Notes under the pieces: model-generated | The model's input: only the letters and a program-made list of their open reading frames with translations | Databases searched by the model: none | Told to the model about the DNA's origin: nothing | Translations under genes and position numbers: made by a program | In this document: piece after piece, positions 35,304 to 41,365 of the stretch | Numbering within the stretch: the first letter of the stretch is position 1 | Layout of the letters: each line of letters opens with the position of its first letter | IMG/VR virus record: IMGVR_UViG_3300001533_000780 | Location: 1 to 41,365 of that record | Source of the DNA: a virus | Length of the DNA: 41,365 nt | Reading direction: 5' to 3' (one strand)

Positions 35304-37141
35304 TGGCATTAGAAAATACCAGATTTTTTAATTTTATTGAATTACAATATGAAAAATTAAATGAACAAATAAACAATTGGTTACAAGTTGTTTATAATAA
35401 ATCAGATATACAATTTGATGTTTCTAGTCCTTATGGTCAAATTTTAACAGTTGCTAAAGAATTATTTACACATAATATAATTTATCTTAAAAATTCATTA
35501 GAACAAATAAATATTGAAACTAGTCAAGATGAAAGAACTATAAGATATATTTCAAGAATTGCTGGTCATAATCCAACTAGATCAGTTGCAGCTAGTGGTG
35601 TTTTAAAATTTAAAGTTAAAGGCGGAATTAATATTTCAGAAGAATTAGAAACATCTAATCCTTCTATAATGGTAAGGAATAAAACCGTTATAAAAAATGA
35701 AACAAATTCATTACAATATTCAATTAATTTAGGAACTATAGATTCAAATATTTATCCATTAAATAATAATTCTGTTTTTTATTTAAATATAATTCAGGGA
35801 AAATGGGAAGTTCAAAGATATACATCAAATGGTTTAGCTGGTCAAAGTATATCTGTTAATGTAGGAAATAATTCTAAAATAGATAATTTTAATTATGCTG
35901 TTTATGTAAATAATATAAGATTGACTATTAAAGAACATATGTGGGATATGTTGCCAGATGAATTTTCTTGTGTTTCAAAAACAGGTTTTAATGGTGGATT
36001 GGATATTTATTTTGGAAATGGTGATTATGGTTTTATACCATCCGAAGGGAGTATTATAAGAATAGAATATTTATTAACAAACGGTGTTACTGGAGAAATT
36101 TTAAATCCTATACTTAACGATTGGAAATTTGAAACACCAGTATATGATAATAATAGAAATGAAGTAAAAATGTCTGATTTATTTGATATTGATGTTTATA
36201 AAGATGTTGGTTTTGCTTCTGATGGTGAAGATACAGAAACCACTAAATCTTTAATTCCTATTATTTCAAGAAATTTTGTATTAGCAACACCAGATCAATT
36301 TATTTATCATTTAACTAAATTAGGAATTTTTAGTCAAGTTGATGCTTTCAATAAATTACAAGATAATGATTTTTCTTTTTATACAACAAATCAAAAAGTA
36401 AAAAATAAAATTAAAAGGTTAAAAAAGGGAATTACAGAAAATAAAAATAAGACAGATTTATTAAATATTGTACAAGAAATAAATAAAGATTATGGTAAAT
36501 TTTGGAATAATACTAATGATAATATCATATTTTTATTTTTAATTCCAAAAATAAGAAAATATCTATCTAATAGTGTAAATTATTTTAATCTTCCAATAGA
36601 TGTTTTTTCTTTAGATGATTATGAAAAACAAAAAGTTAAAAATTATTTAAATGCTCAAGGAATATTAAGTATGACAACAGAAATAAGAATTATCCAACCA
36701 AAAATTAGTAGATATATTTGTAAAGTTTTTGTTAATAGATTTGAAGAATCTAATGAAGATAATATTAGACAAAGAATAATAAATGTTATATCAAATTTTA
36801 TGTTAAATAATTCTAGGATAGATAGAATAGTTAAGTCTGAATTGATATTTCAAATAAAAAATAATATTGATGAAATTGATTCTGTAGATATTCAATTTAT
36901 TTCAAAAAAGAATGAACAATATCATGCTACAAGAGGTTCTTCTATTGGAGAAAGTTATAATCCAAATAAAATATTAGGAATTGATAAAATTCATGGAGAT
37001 ATGATTTTAGAAAAAGATGAATATCCATTGATTAGGGGTGGTTGGTCAGATAGAAATAAAAATTTTTATAGTGATAAATTAAAAAATAATGGTTTATCTA
37101 GTATAAATATTAGATTTGGTAAAAAATTAATAAAAAAATAA
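35303..37141 (+). CDS. Baseplate wedge protein, T4 gp6 / baseplate-J-like
   Basis: The 612-aa protein is close to T4 gp6 in length (660 aa). It has the start-region pattern of J-like wedge proteins: FDVSSPYGQILTVAKELFTH, then RTIRYISRIAGHNPTRSVAA, where two helices precede a GxxPxRxxAASG turn. A beta-domain with FNGGLDIYFGNGDYGFIPSE and IRIEYLLTNG follows, typical of this family. Gp6 forms the ring that joins wedges in the T4 baseplate. The C-terminal third (ISRYICKVFVNRFEESNEDN) resembles the J-protein C-terminal domain. It is coupled to the upstream gene by a one-base overlap. Confidence 0.8.
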   Translation: MALENTRFFNFIELQYEKLNEQINNWLQVVYNKSDIQFDVSSPYGQILTVAKELFTHNIIYLKNSLEQINIETSQDERTIRYISRIAGHNPTRSVAASGVLKFKVKGGINISEELETSNPSIMVRNKTVIKNETNSLQYSINLGTIDSNIYPLNNNSVFYLNIIQGKWEVQRYTSNGLAGQSISVNVGNNSKIDNFNYAVYVNNIRLTIKEHMWDMLPDEFSCVSKTGFNGGLDIYFGNGDYGFIPSEGSIIRIEYLLTNGVTGEILNPILNDWKFETPVYDNNRNEVKMSDLFDIDVYKDVGFASDGEDTETTKSLIPIISRNFVLATPDQFIYHLTKLGIFSQVDAFNKLQDNDFSFYTTNQKVKNKIKRLKKGITENKNKTDLLNIVQEINKDYGKFWNNTNDNIIFLFLIPKIRKYLSNSVNYFNLPIDVFSLDDYEKQKVKNYLNAQGILSMTTEIRIIQPKISRYICKVFVNRFEESNEDNIRQRIINVISNFMLNNSRIDRIVKSELIFQIKNNIDEIDSVDIQFISKKNEQYHATRGSSIGESYNPNKILGIDKIHGDMILEKDEYPLIRGGWSDRNKNFYSDKLKNNGLSSINIRFGKKLIKK

Positions 37142-37144
37142 TAA

Positions 37145-37405
37145 ATGATAGAAAAAGAATTACAAATAAAAGAATTATATGAATTTAGACATTTTCATGA
37201 TGATTTTGGAAATAATAAACCACTTGATTATGAAAATAAATTATTACCATTAATAATGACAGATTCAATGTTTAAAAATAATAAAACTAGAATTTTTTTA
37301 GAAAAATTACAAAAGTTATTTATTTGGAATCTTGAATCTATATTGGTTTTAAGAAATTTTTGGAATTATACTGTTGGTAAATATTATAATAAGCATATAA
37401 ATTAA
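37145..37405 (+). CDS. Small baseplate-operon protein
   Basis: The 86-aa protein begins MIEKELQIKELYEFRHFHDD, 3 nt after the gp6-like stop, and is therefore probably translated from the same message. It is helical with an aromatic C-terminal part (LFIWNLESILVLRNFWNYTV). No family is recognised. A minor wedge or assembly component is plausible from position only. Confidence 0.5.
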   Translation: MIEKELQIKELYEFRHFHDDFGNNKPLDYENKLLPLIMTDSMFKNNKTRIFLEKLQKLFIWNLESILVLRNFWNYTVGKYYNKHIN

Positions 37406-37444
37406 TAATTAATTTTAATATATATTTAAAAAATATTAAATTTC

Positions 37445-38389
37445 ATGATTATCAAAAATTATAATAATTTTTTAAAATTAATTTTAGAAGAAGAAAAAAA
37501 TCCAAAAGAAGAAGTACAAGATTCTGAAAAAGATAAAAATGTTCAAAATCCTGAACAAAAACAAAAAGAAGAAGTACAAGATTCTGAAAAAGATAAAAAT
37601 GTTCAAAAACCTGAACAAAAACCTGAACAAAAACCTGAACAAAAACCTGAACAAAATTCAGAAGTACAAAAAGAATTAGATCAAATTCAATCTGAAATAG
37701 ATAAAGAAGCTTCTGAAATAGTTAATGATGTTAAGTCTAAAATAAAAAAAAATGAATCATTTTATTTAAAAGAAGCAGCTGGTATGTCATTTGCGTTTTT
37801 ATCTGCAATTGTTTTATCATTACCTAAATTAATTGATTTATTGGGAATAGCGGTTAAAAAAATTAGAAATTTATTTAAAAAAGATAAGAAATGGAATACA
37901 ACAAAATTAGAAGAATGGGGTGAAGAATTACATGAAATTTATATTAATACAATATCTAAAATTATCAAATCAGTTTCTAAAATTTTTGGAAAATGGGAAT
38001 TATCGGATGAACAAGCTAAAAAAATTGCAACATATATATATTGGATTGCTTTAATATATTTGGGATTATCTGGTGCTACTAGTTTAATGACAAGTGCTGG
38101 TAAATATGGATTAGCTGCTGGTACAGTAAAAACAATTACAACATTAACAAAAACATATGAAATATCTTTAATTGTTGTTGCTGCTTATTTAGTTATTACA
38201 TCTTCATATTTTAAAAGTTTAGAAGATGCTGTACATGGATTAGAGAAATGTGTAGAAAATCCACCAAAGGATATTAAAATTGAAAAAGATAAATTAGAAT
38301 TATTAATAAAAAAAGGTGGTAAAAGACCATCAAGTAAAACATATAAAAGATTAGTTGCTTGTGCTATAAAAGCAAGTGAAAAACATTAA
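37445..38389 (+). CDS. Membrane protein with CTS-like leader and Pro/Glu/Gln repeats
   Basis: In this 314-aa protein, residues 1-16 (MIIKNYNNFLKLILEE) match the shared leader with I-L-E at 13-15. Residues 20-75 are a charged repeat region: a 20-aa unit containing EEVQDSEKDKNVQ twice, then repeated KPEQ. Three hydrophobic segments follow, around 112-135 (SFAFLSAIVLSLPKLIDLLG), 195-220 (IYWIALIYLGLSGATSLM) and 240-258 (ISLIVVAAYLVITSSYF), and then a basic C-terminus. A phage protein with a packaging-type leader and membrane segments could be ejected into the host envelope, as internal virion proteins are in other phages. A holin-like role is an alternative. Confidence 0.6.
   Translation: MIIKNYNNFLKLILEEEKNPKEEVQDSEKDKNVQNPEQKQKEEVQDSEKDKNVQKPEQKPEQKPEQKPEQNSEVQKELDQIQSEIDKEASEIVNDVKSKIKKNESFYLKEAAGMSFAFLSAIVLSLPKLIDLLGIAVKKIRNLFKKDKKWNTTKLEEWGEELHEIYINTISKIIKSVSKIFGKWELSDEQAKKIATYIYWIALIYLGLSGATSLMTSAGKYGLAAGTVKTITTLTKTYEISLIVVAAYLVITSSYFKSLEDAVHGLEKCVENPPKDIKIEKDKLELLIKKGGKRPSSKTYKRLVACAIKASEKH
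37504..37656 (+). repeat. 60-bp duplication and four 12-bp repeats inside the membrane-protein gene
   Basis: A 60-bp unit is repeated (37504-37563 and 37564-37623) with one difference seen at 37549. It is followed by four exact copies of ACCTGAACAAAA from 37609 to 37656. Both keep the reading frame, so the linker can lengthen or shorten without disrupting the protein. Confidence 0.85.
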
Positions 38390-39309
38390 TTTTTAATTTT
38401 TGGTAATCTATGAATTATTGAATCTTTAACATAATTAACAGAATCAATAATAATATATTTTTGTTCTAAACTTAAATTATCATCATTAAATGGTAATTTT
38501 TTATCTTTTATATTTTCTAAAAATTTATTTATTCTTTTTTCAACAATTTCACCATCATCTATAAACCTTTCCAATTTTAAATTATATCTTCCCAACTGCT
38601 GAAGATAATCTACACCCTTTTTACCATTCCCATCAACAATATGATATGTATATGTTAAATTATATCTTCCTGAATTAAGCCACCTTTTAACCCTATTAGG
38701 TCCAATTAAGTGCGACATTGCTAATAATCCAGATTCAGTTATATAAAAACTCCCATAAAATTTATTATCCCATTTTTCAATTTCATCACTTAGATATGTT
38801 TTTAAATATATTAACCAAAGTAATACAGATTTATGTTGTAATTCTGGTGAATTCCAATATTTTTTTATTGGAATATTCCCCATTCCAATAGATTTTCTAC
38901 TACTTACACCCATTTGATAATATCCAATATATTGTGAATAAGCTATTATAGTATCTAAACCATGACTTGTTTTCATTATAACAATTTCTCTTCTTCTAGC
39001 TTTATAATTATCATTTGATTCAATATATCTTAATTGATATAAAAATTCTGTAAGCGTATTTATAGTGTCAGCAATATATATTTCTTTTGTATGTGTAGAT
39101 TTATCTACTATTTGAATTTTTGTTCTTAATGCAAGTATTGTTAATATGGTTAATATGGAAATTATAGAATACTTTATTAAAAATTTTCTTTTTTTATATT
39201 TCCATTGTAATTTATAATTTCTTATTAATATTAATATTTTTATTTTAATAATTCTTTTAAATTTTTTAATTTTTAAAAGAAATAATTTTTTAATAGATTT
39301 AAATTTCAT
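38386..39309 (-). CDS. Membrane-anchored lysozyme/transglycosylase-like protein
   Basis: The 307-aa protein has a very basic N-terminus (1-44) followed by one membrane segment at about 45-61 (IKYSIISILTILTILALR), giving an N-in, C-out or signal-anchor topology. The outer domain contains LRYIESNDNYKARRR (93-107, E97), then IAYSQYIGYYQMG, and later GLLAMSHLIGPNRVKRWLNS. The order E-S-x-x-x-Y, then YxGxYQ(M/F)G, then AxxHLxG is that of soluble-lytic-transglycosylase-like and phage lysozyme domains. It probably cleaves peptidoglycan for lysis, held at the inner membrane like signal-arrest endolysins. It overlaps the convergent gene by 4 nt. Confidence 0.65.
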   Translation of the reverse strand: MKFKSIKKLFLLKIKKFKRIIKIKILILIRNYKLQWKYKKRKFLIKYSIISILTILTILALRTKIQIVDKSTHTKEIYIADTINTLTEFLYQLRYIESNDNYKARRREIVIMKTSHGLDTIIAYSQYIGYYQMGVSSRKSIGMGNIPIKKYWNSPELQHKSVLLWLIYLKTYLSDEIEKWDNKFYGSFYITESGLLAMSHLIGPNRVKRWLNSGRYNLTYTYHIVDGNGKKGVDYLQQLGRYNLKLERFIDDGEIVEKRINKFLENIKDKKLPFNDDNLSLEQKYIIIDSVNYVKDSIIHRLPKIKN

Positions 39310-39317
39310 TAGGAAGA

Positions 39318-39722
39318 TTATTTTAAAAGTTTAATAAGATCTTGAGTTATAATTGTTATAAATTTCTTACCATCAACAATAATATCTGGAATATTTTTTA
39401 TTATTGAAAAGTCTTCTTTACCTTCAACTTTTAATTGTTCTACTAAAGGTATTAATCTTTCATCTTTACTATAATATTTTTTTAATTCATTAATAAAATC
39501 AACACAATTAACACCTCTTTTATTATTATATTTAATAAGTTGTAATTCTTGAATTTCACCATTATTATCTTCAGTATATTCTTTTTCAACAATAAAATAC
39601 CATAACTTTTTTTTACTTATTTTAATATTTTCTAAAAAATTATATGCCTTATGAGCTTGTGTATTTTTAGGAAATTTAAATATTTTTCCATATGTTTCTA
39701 TTTTTTTAGAATCTTTTGGCAT
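39318..39722 (-). CDS. Unknown protein upstream of the lysozyme-like gene
   Basis: The 134-aa protein starts MPKDSKKIETYGKIFKFPKN. It shows a strand-rich middle (KLWYFIVEKEYTEDNNGEIQ) and a C-terminal domain with VDFINELKKYYSKDERLIPL and IIKNIPDIIVDGKKFITIIT. It is 8 nt upstream of the lysozyme-like gene, probably in the same unit. I do not recognise the family; conserved phage hypothetical is the fairest description. Confidence 0.55.
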   Translation of the reverse strand: MPKDSKKIETYGKIFKFPKNTQAHKAYNFLENIKISKKKLWYFIVEKEYTEDNNGEIQELQLIKYNNKRGVNCVDFINELKKYYSKDERLIPLVEQLKVEGKEDFSIIKNIPDIIVDGKKFITIITQDLIKLLK

Positions 39723-39741
39723 ATTTCATATTAATTTTTTG

Positions 39742-39812
39742 AGCAAGCTGAAGGATTCGAACCTTCGTCTCTATATTGGAAATATAGCATCTTACCATTA
39801 GACCATTACCGC
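39742..39812 (-). tRNA. tRNA-Gly (UCC), with imperfect acceptor stem
   Basis: On the minus strand a 71-nt cloverleaf starts GCGGTAA. The D arm is GTCT-AATGGTA-AGAT, the anticodon stem CTATA/TATAG has loop TTTCCAA (anticodon UCC, U33 present), and the T arm is GAAGG-TTCGAAT-CCTTC. The discriminator is T and CCA is not encoded. Acceptor pairs 1-4 form (two by G-U), but pairs 5-7 (T-C, A-G, A-A) do not, so the tRNA may be degenerate. It would read the A-ending Gly codon GGA, which this genome uses often. Confidence 0.7.
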
Positions 39813-39850
39813 ATTTATTATATATATATATTAGTTTTAAATATTAGTTT

Positions 39851-40771
39851 TTATAAAAATTTTAATTTTTCTAAAATATTTTCATCATATTTAATTCTAA
39901 TTAATTTTATATTATTTTTTTCACAATATTTATCCTTTATATGATCTCTAATTTTATTTTTTTTTAAAGCTTTTTCCCCACCAAATATTTCAACATTTTC
40001 ATAATGTTGTCTACCATCAAATTCAATACATAAGTTAAAATTAGTTAAATAGAAATCAAAATATAGTAATTTTTTGTATTTACAATCTTTAAATGTTTTT
40101 TGTTTTTCAAATATTATATTATTTTTTAATAAAAATGTTTCAATTTTTCTTTCCCCTTTACTCATATTGCAATTTGGACATCCTTGACCTCTTTTATGTA
40201 AATATGCATTTATAGTAAATAAACCATGAATAGGACAAATAATATTTATTTCATCTTGTGTTATATTTTTTATTTTTAAATTTGGATATTTATAAAAATT
40301 ATTGTGAATTTTATTTATTATATTTAAATATATTTCATTATTATATTTTGATTTTGTTCTTTTTTCAATAGCACATTTATTACAACCATATCCACTTAAA
40401 TGATCATTTGGTTTTTGTTTAAATTCACCATGGAAAGGACAAATAATAATTACTTCTATTTTAGCATTATTATAAATTACCTTAGAATAATCATATTTGT
40501 AATTATGAATTATATTAGATTTTTGAATAAATTCTTTATTATTTGATTTTTGTTTATTATGTGCTTTTTCTATTCCACATTTTTTACAACCATTGCCATA
40601 AAGATGATTTTTAATTTTTTGTTTAAATTTACCATGAATAGGACAAATAATAGTTATTTCATTATCTAAACAAAAATTATATTTAAATAAAGATAAAGAA
40701 TAATCATAATAATTATTATGTTTTTTTTTAAATTTTTCTAATATTTCTAATCTTGATAATTTTTTACCCAT
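39851..40771 (-). CDS. Homing-type endonuclease with three CPxHG zinc modules and a Vsr-like nuclease core
   Basis: The 306-aa protein has three repeated modules with CPIHG or CPFHG (43, 111 and 179), each followed about 15 residues later by G.GC.KC, which are probable zinc-binding DNA-recognition units. The C-terminal part has FEKQKTFKDCKYKKLLYFDF, then FNLCIEFDGRQHYE with likely catalytic D239, E250 and H256, and a closing NNIKLIRIKYDENILEKL. This is the layout of phage endonucleases of the Vsr/EDxHD type. It lies beside a tRNA, a common target of mobile genes. A second copy's tail lies just upstream. Confidence 0.75.
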   Translation of the reverse strand: MGKKLSRLEILEKFKKKHNNYYDYSLSLFKYNFCLDNEITIICPIHGKFKQKIKNHLYGNGCKKCGIEKAHNKQKSNNKEFIQKSNIIHNYKYDYSKVIYNNAKIEVIIICPFHGEFKQKPNDHLSGYGCNKCAIEKRTKSKYNNEIYLNIINKIHNNFYKYPNLKIKNITQDEINIICPIHGLFTINAYLHKRGQGCPNCNMSKGERKIETFLLKNNIIFEKQKTFKDCKYKKLLYFDFYLTNFNLCIEFDGRQHYENVEIFGGEKALKKNKIRDHIKDKYCEKNNIKLIRIKYDENILEKLKFL

Positions 40772-40773
40772 TC

Positions 40774-40842
40774 TTAAAAATTAATTGAATTTAATAGTTT
40801 TTCTAAAATATTTTCATCATATTTTATTCTTATAAGTTTTAT
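40774..40842 (-). pseudogene. C-terminal fragment of another endonuclease copy, interrupted at the IS element
   Basis: On the minus strand IKLIRIKYDENILEKLLNSINF-stop matches the end of the endonuclease at 39851 (IKLIRIKYDENILEKLKFL). Homology stops abruptly at about 40843, where the hairpin and TnpB gene of an IS605-type element begin. The rest of this copy, if it survives, would lie beyond the right edge of the window. Confidence 0.7.
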
Positions 40843-40854
40843 AAAAAAATAAAA

Positions 40855-40877
40855 CACACCGATCTTTAGTCGGTGTG
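40855..40877. repeat. Left-end hairpin of the IS605-type element
   Basis: CACACCGA (855-862) pairs with TCGGTGTG (870-877) around a 7-nt loop, the most GC-rich hairpin in this part of the window. IS605 elements have subterminal hairpins that TnpA recognises. In minus-strand direction a T-rich tract follows, so it could also end transcription. Confidence 0.6.
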
Positions 40878-40940
40878 AAAAAAAATATATTTTTAAACTT
40901 TAATTATTTAATATATATAGTATAAATTAAAGAAAAAAGT

Positions 40941-41365
40941 TTGAAAATAATAAAATATACTTATAAATTTAGGTTAAAACCTACTGAAGAACAGAAAATA
41001 CTTCTAAATAAACACTTTGGTTGTGTTAGGTGGTCTTATAACTATTTTCTAAATAAAAGAAAAGAAGAATATTCTTCTAATAATAAAACATTAAACTATA
41101 ATAAACAATCTAAATTATTAACTAATTTAAAGAAAGAAGAAGAAACTTCTTGGTTAAAAGAAGTAAATGCTCAAAGTCTTCAATATTCATTAAAATGTTT
41201 AGACCAAGCTTACCAAAATTTCTTTAAAAAAAGAAGTAAATTTCCTAGATTTAAATCAAAAAAACATAAAAATTCTTTTACAGTGCCTCAACACATAAAA
41301 AATGAAGGAAATAAAATAATTTTTCCTAAATTTAAAGAAGGTATAAGAATGGTTATGGAAAGAAA
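40941..41365 (+). CDS. tnpB: TnpB (IS605 OrfB) RNA-guided nuclease, N-terminal part
   Basis: The frame is open from a TTG at 40941 to the window edge (141 codons). The start YTYKFRLKPTEEQKILLNKH and then GCVRWSYNYFLNKRKEEY form the classic N-terminal domain of TnpB. The middle, WLKEVNAQSLQYSLKCLDQA followed by NFFKKRSKFPRFKSKKHKNS, is also diagnostic. TnpB is an omega-RNA-guided nuclease that keeps its element in place and is the ancestor type of Cas12. No ATG is available in frame; an upstream stop at 40923 limits the start. The RuvC residues lie beyond the window. Confidence 0.85.
   Translation, partial: MKIIKYTYKFRLKPTEEQKILLNKHFGCVRWSYNYFLNKRKEEYSSNNKTLNYNKQSKLLTNLKKEEETSWLKEVNAQSLQYSLKCLDQAYQNFFKKRSKFPRFKSKKHKNSFTVPQHIKNEGNKIIFPKFKEGIRMVMER

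Larger units (their letters stand above)
40844..41365 (+). mobile_element. IS200/IS605-type element, left part (continues past the window)
   Basis: The element begins with a hairpin and carries a TnpB gene without a TnpA in the visible part. Its left boundary is placed where homology to the endonuclease fragment ends. The right end and any guide-RNA region would be outside the window. Confidence 0.6.

Overview
The window is part of the genome of a large, very A+T-rich, T4-like tailed phage (myophage type) that most likely infects a Bacteroidota host, probably of the Flavobacteriia kind. The phage call rests on a UvsW-type helicase, a UvsY-like protein, a gp6/J-like baseplate wedge protein, several very long baseplate or tail proteins, fibre and lectin-like adhesins, homing-type endonucleases and a tRNA-Gly. 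The host call rests on three signals: a secreted protein ending in a type IX secretion (T9SS) C-terminal sorting domain, a matching Bacteroidota promoter (TTTG-N20-TAnnTTTG) in front of it, and A-rich sequence instead of Shine-Dalgarno motifs ahead of start codons. Codons are strongly biased to A/T and proteins are rich in Asn, Lys, Ile and Glu.

Layout. 1-5.5 kb is an adhesion and accessory region: the end of a repeat-stalked fibre, a DUF2827-like glycosyltransferase candidate, a sulfotransferase, an unknown protein, a J-domain-like protein, a small fibre protein, a LamG-like lectin and a SpoT/MESH1-type HD hydrolase. 5.5-17 kb holds three structural genes (1024, 1609 and 238 aa), interrupted at 8.7-10.6 kb by an accessory island with the T9SS cargo gene, an ADP-ribosyltransferase-fold candidate and two decayed gene remnants. 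The run ends with a HAD phosphatase. 17.1-22.1 kb is a recombination module: a UvsY-like gene and uvsW, with uvsW flanked by two related endonucleases, one of them frameshifted and cut off at a 35-bp inverted repeat. 22.1-26 kb is a cluster of small overlapping unknown genes plus a GIY-YIG/T5orf172-like gene. 26-37.4 kb is a second structural block (an 856-aa protein on the minus strand; then an Ig-repeat protein, a fibre N-domain protein, an 895-aa protein and gp6-like genes). 37.4-41.4 kb has a repeat-bearing membrane protein, a membrane-anchored transglycosylase-like protein, an unknown protein, tRNA-Gly, a further endonuclease, and an IS605-type TnpB element sitting in the tail of another endonuclease copy.

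The most interesting pattern is a shared N-terminal leader, M-x(2-7)-[F/Y]...[L/I]-x-E, on six otherwise unrelated proteins: the HD hydrolase, the ART-fold protein, the HAD phosphatase, the triple-membrane-segment protein and two small proteins. It resembles the capsid-targeting propeptide of T4 internal proteins, and the L/I-x-E resembles the T4 prohead-protease cleavage site. If so, this phage may pack and inject a set of enzymes, including an alarmone hydrolase. This is inference from sequence resemblance. A second pattern is a basic C-terminal tail, R-K/R-x-K-[LIF]-[N/K]-[K/N]-L, on at least six small or DNA-metabolism proteins.
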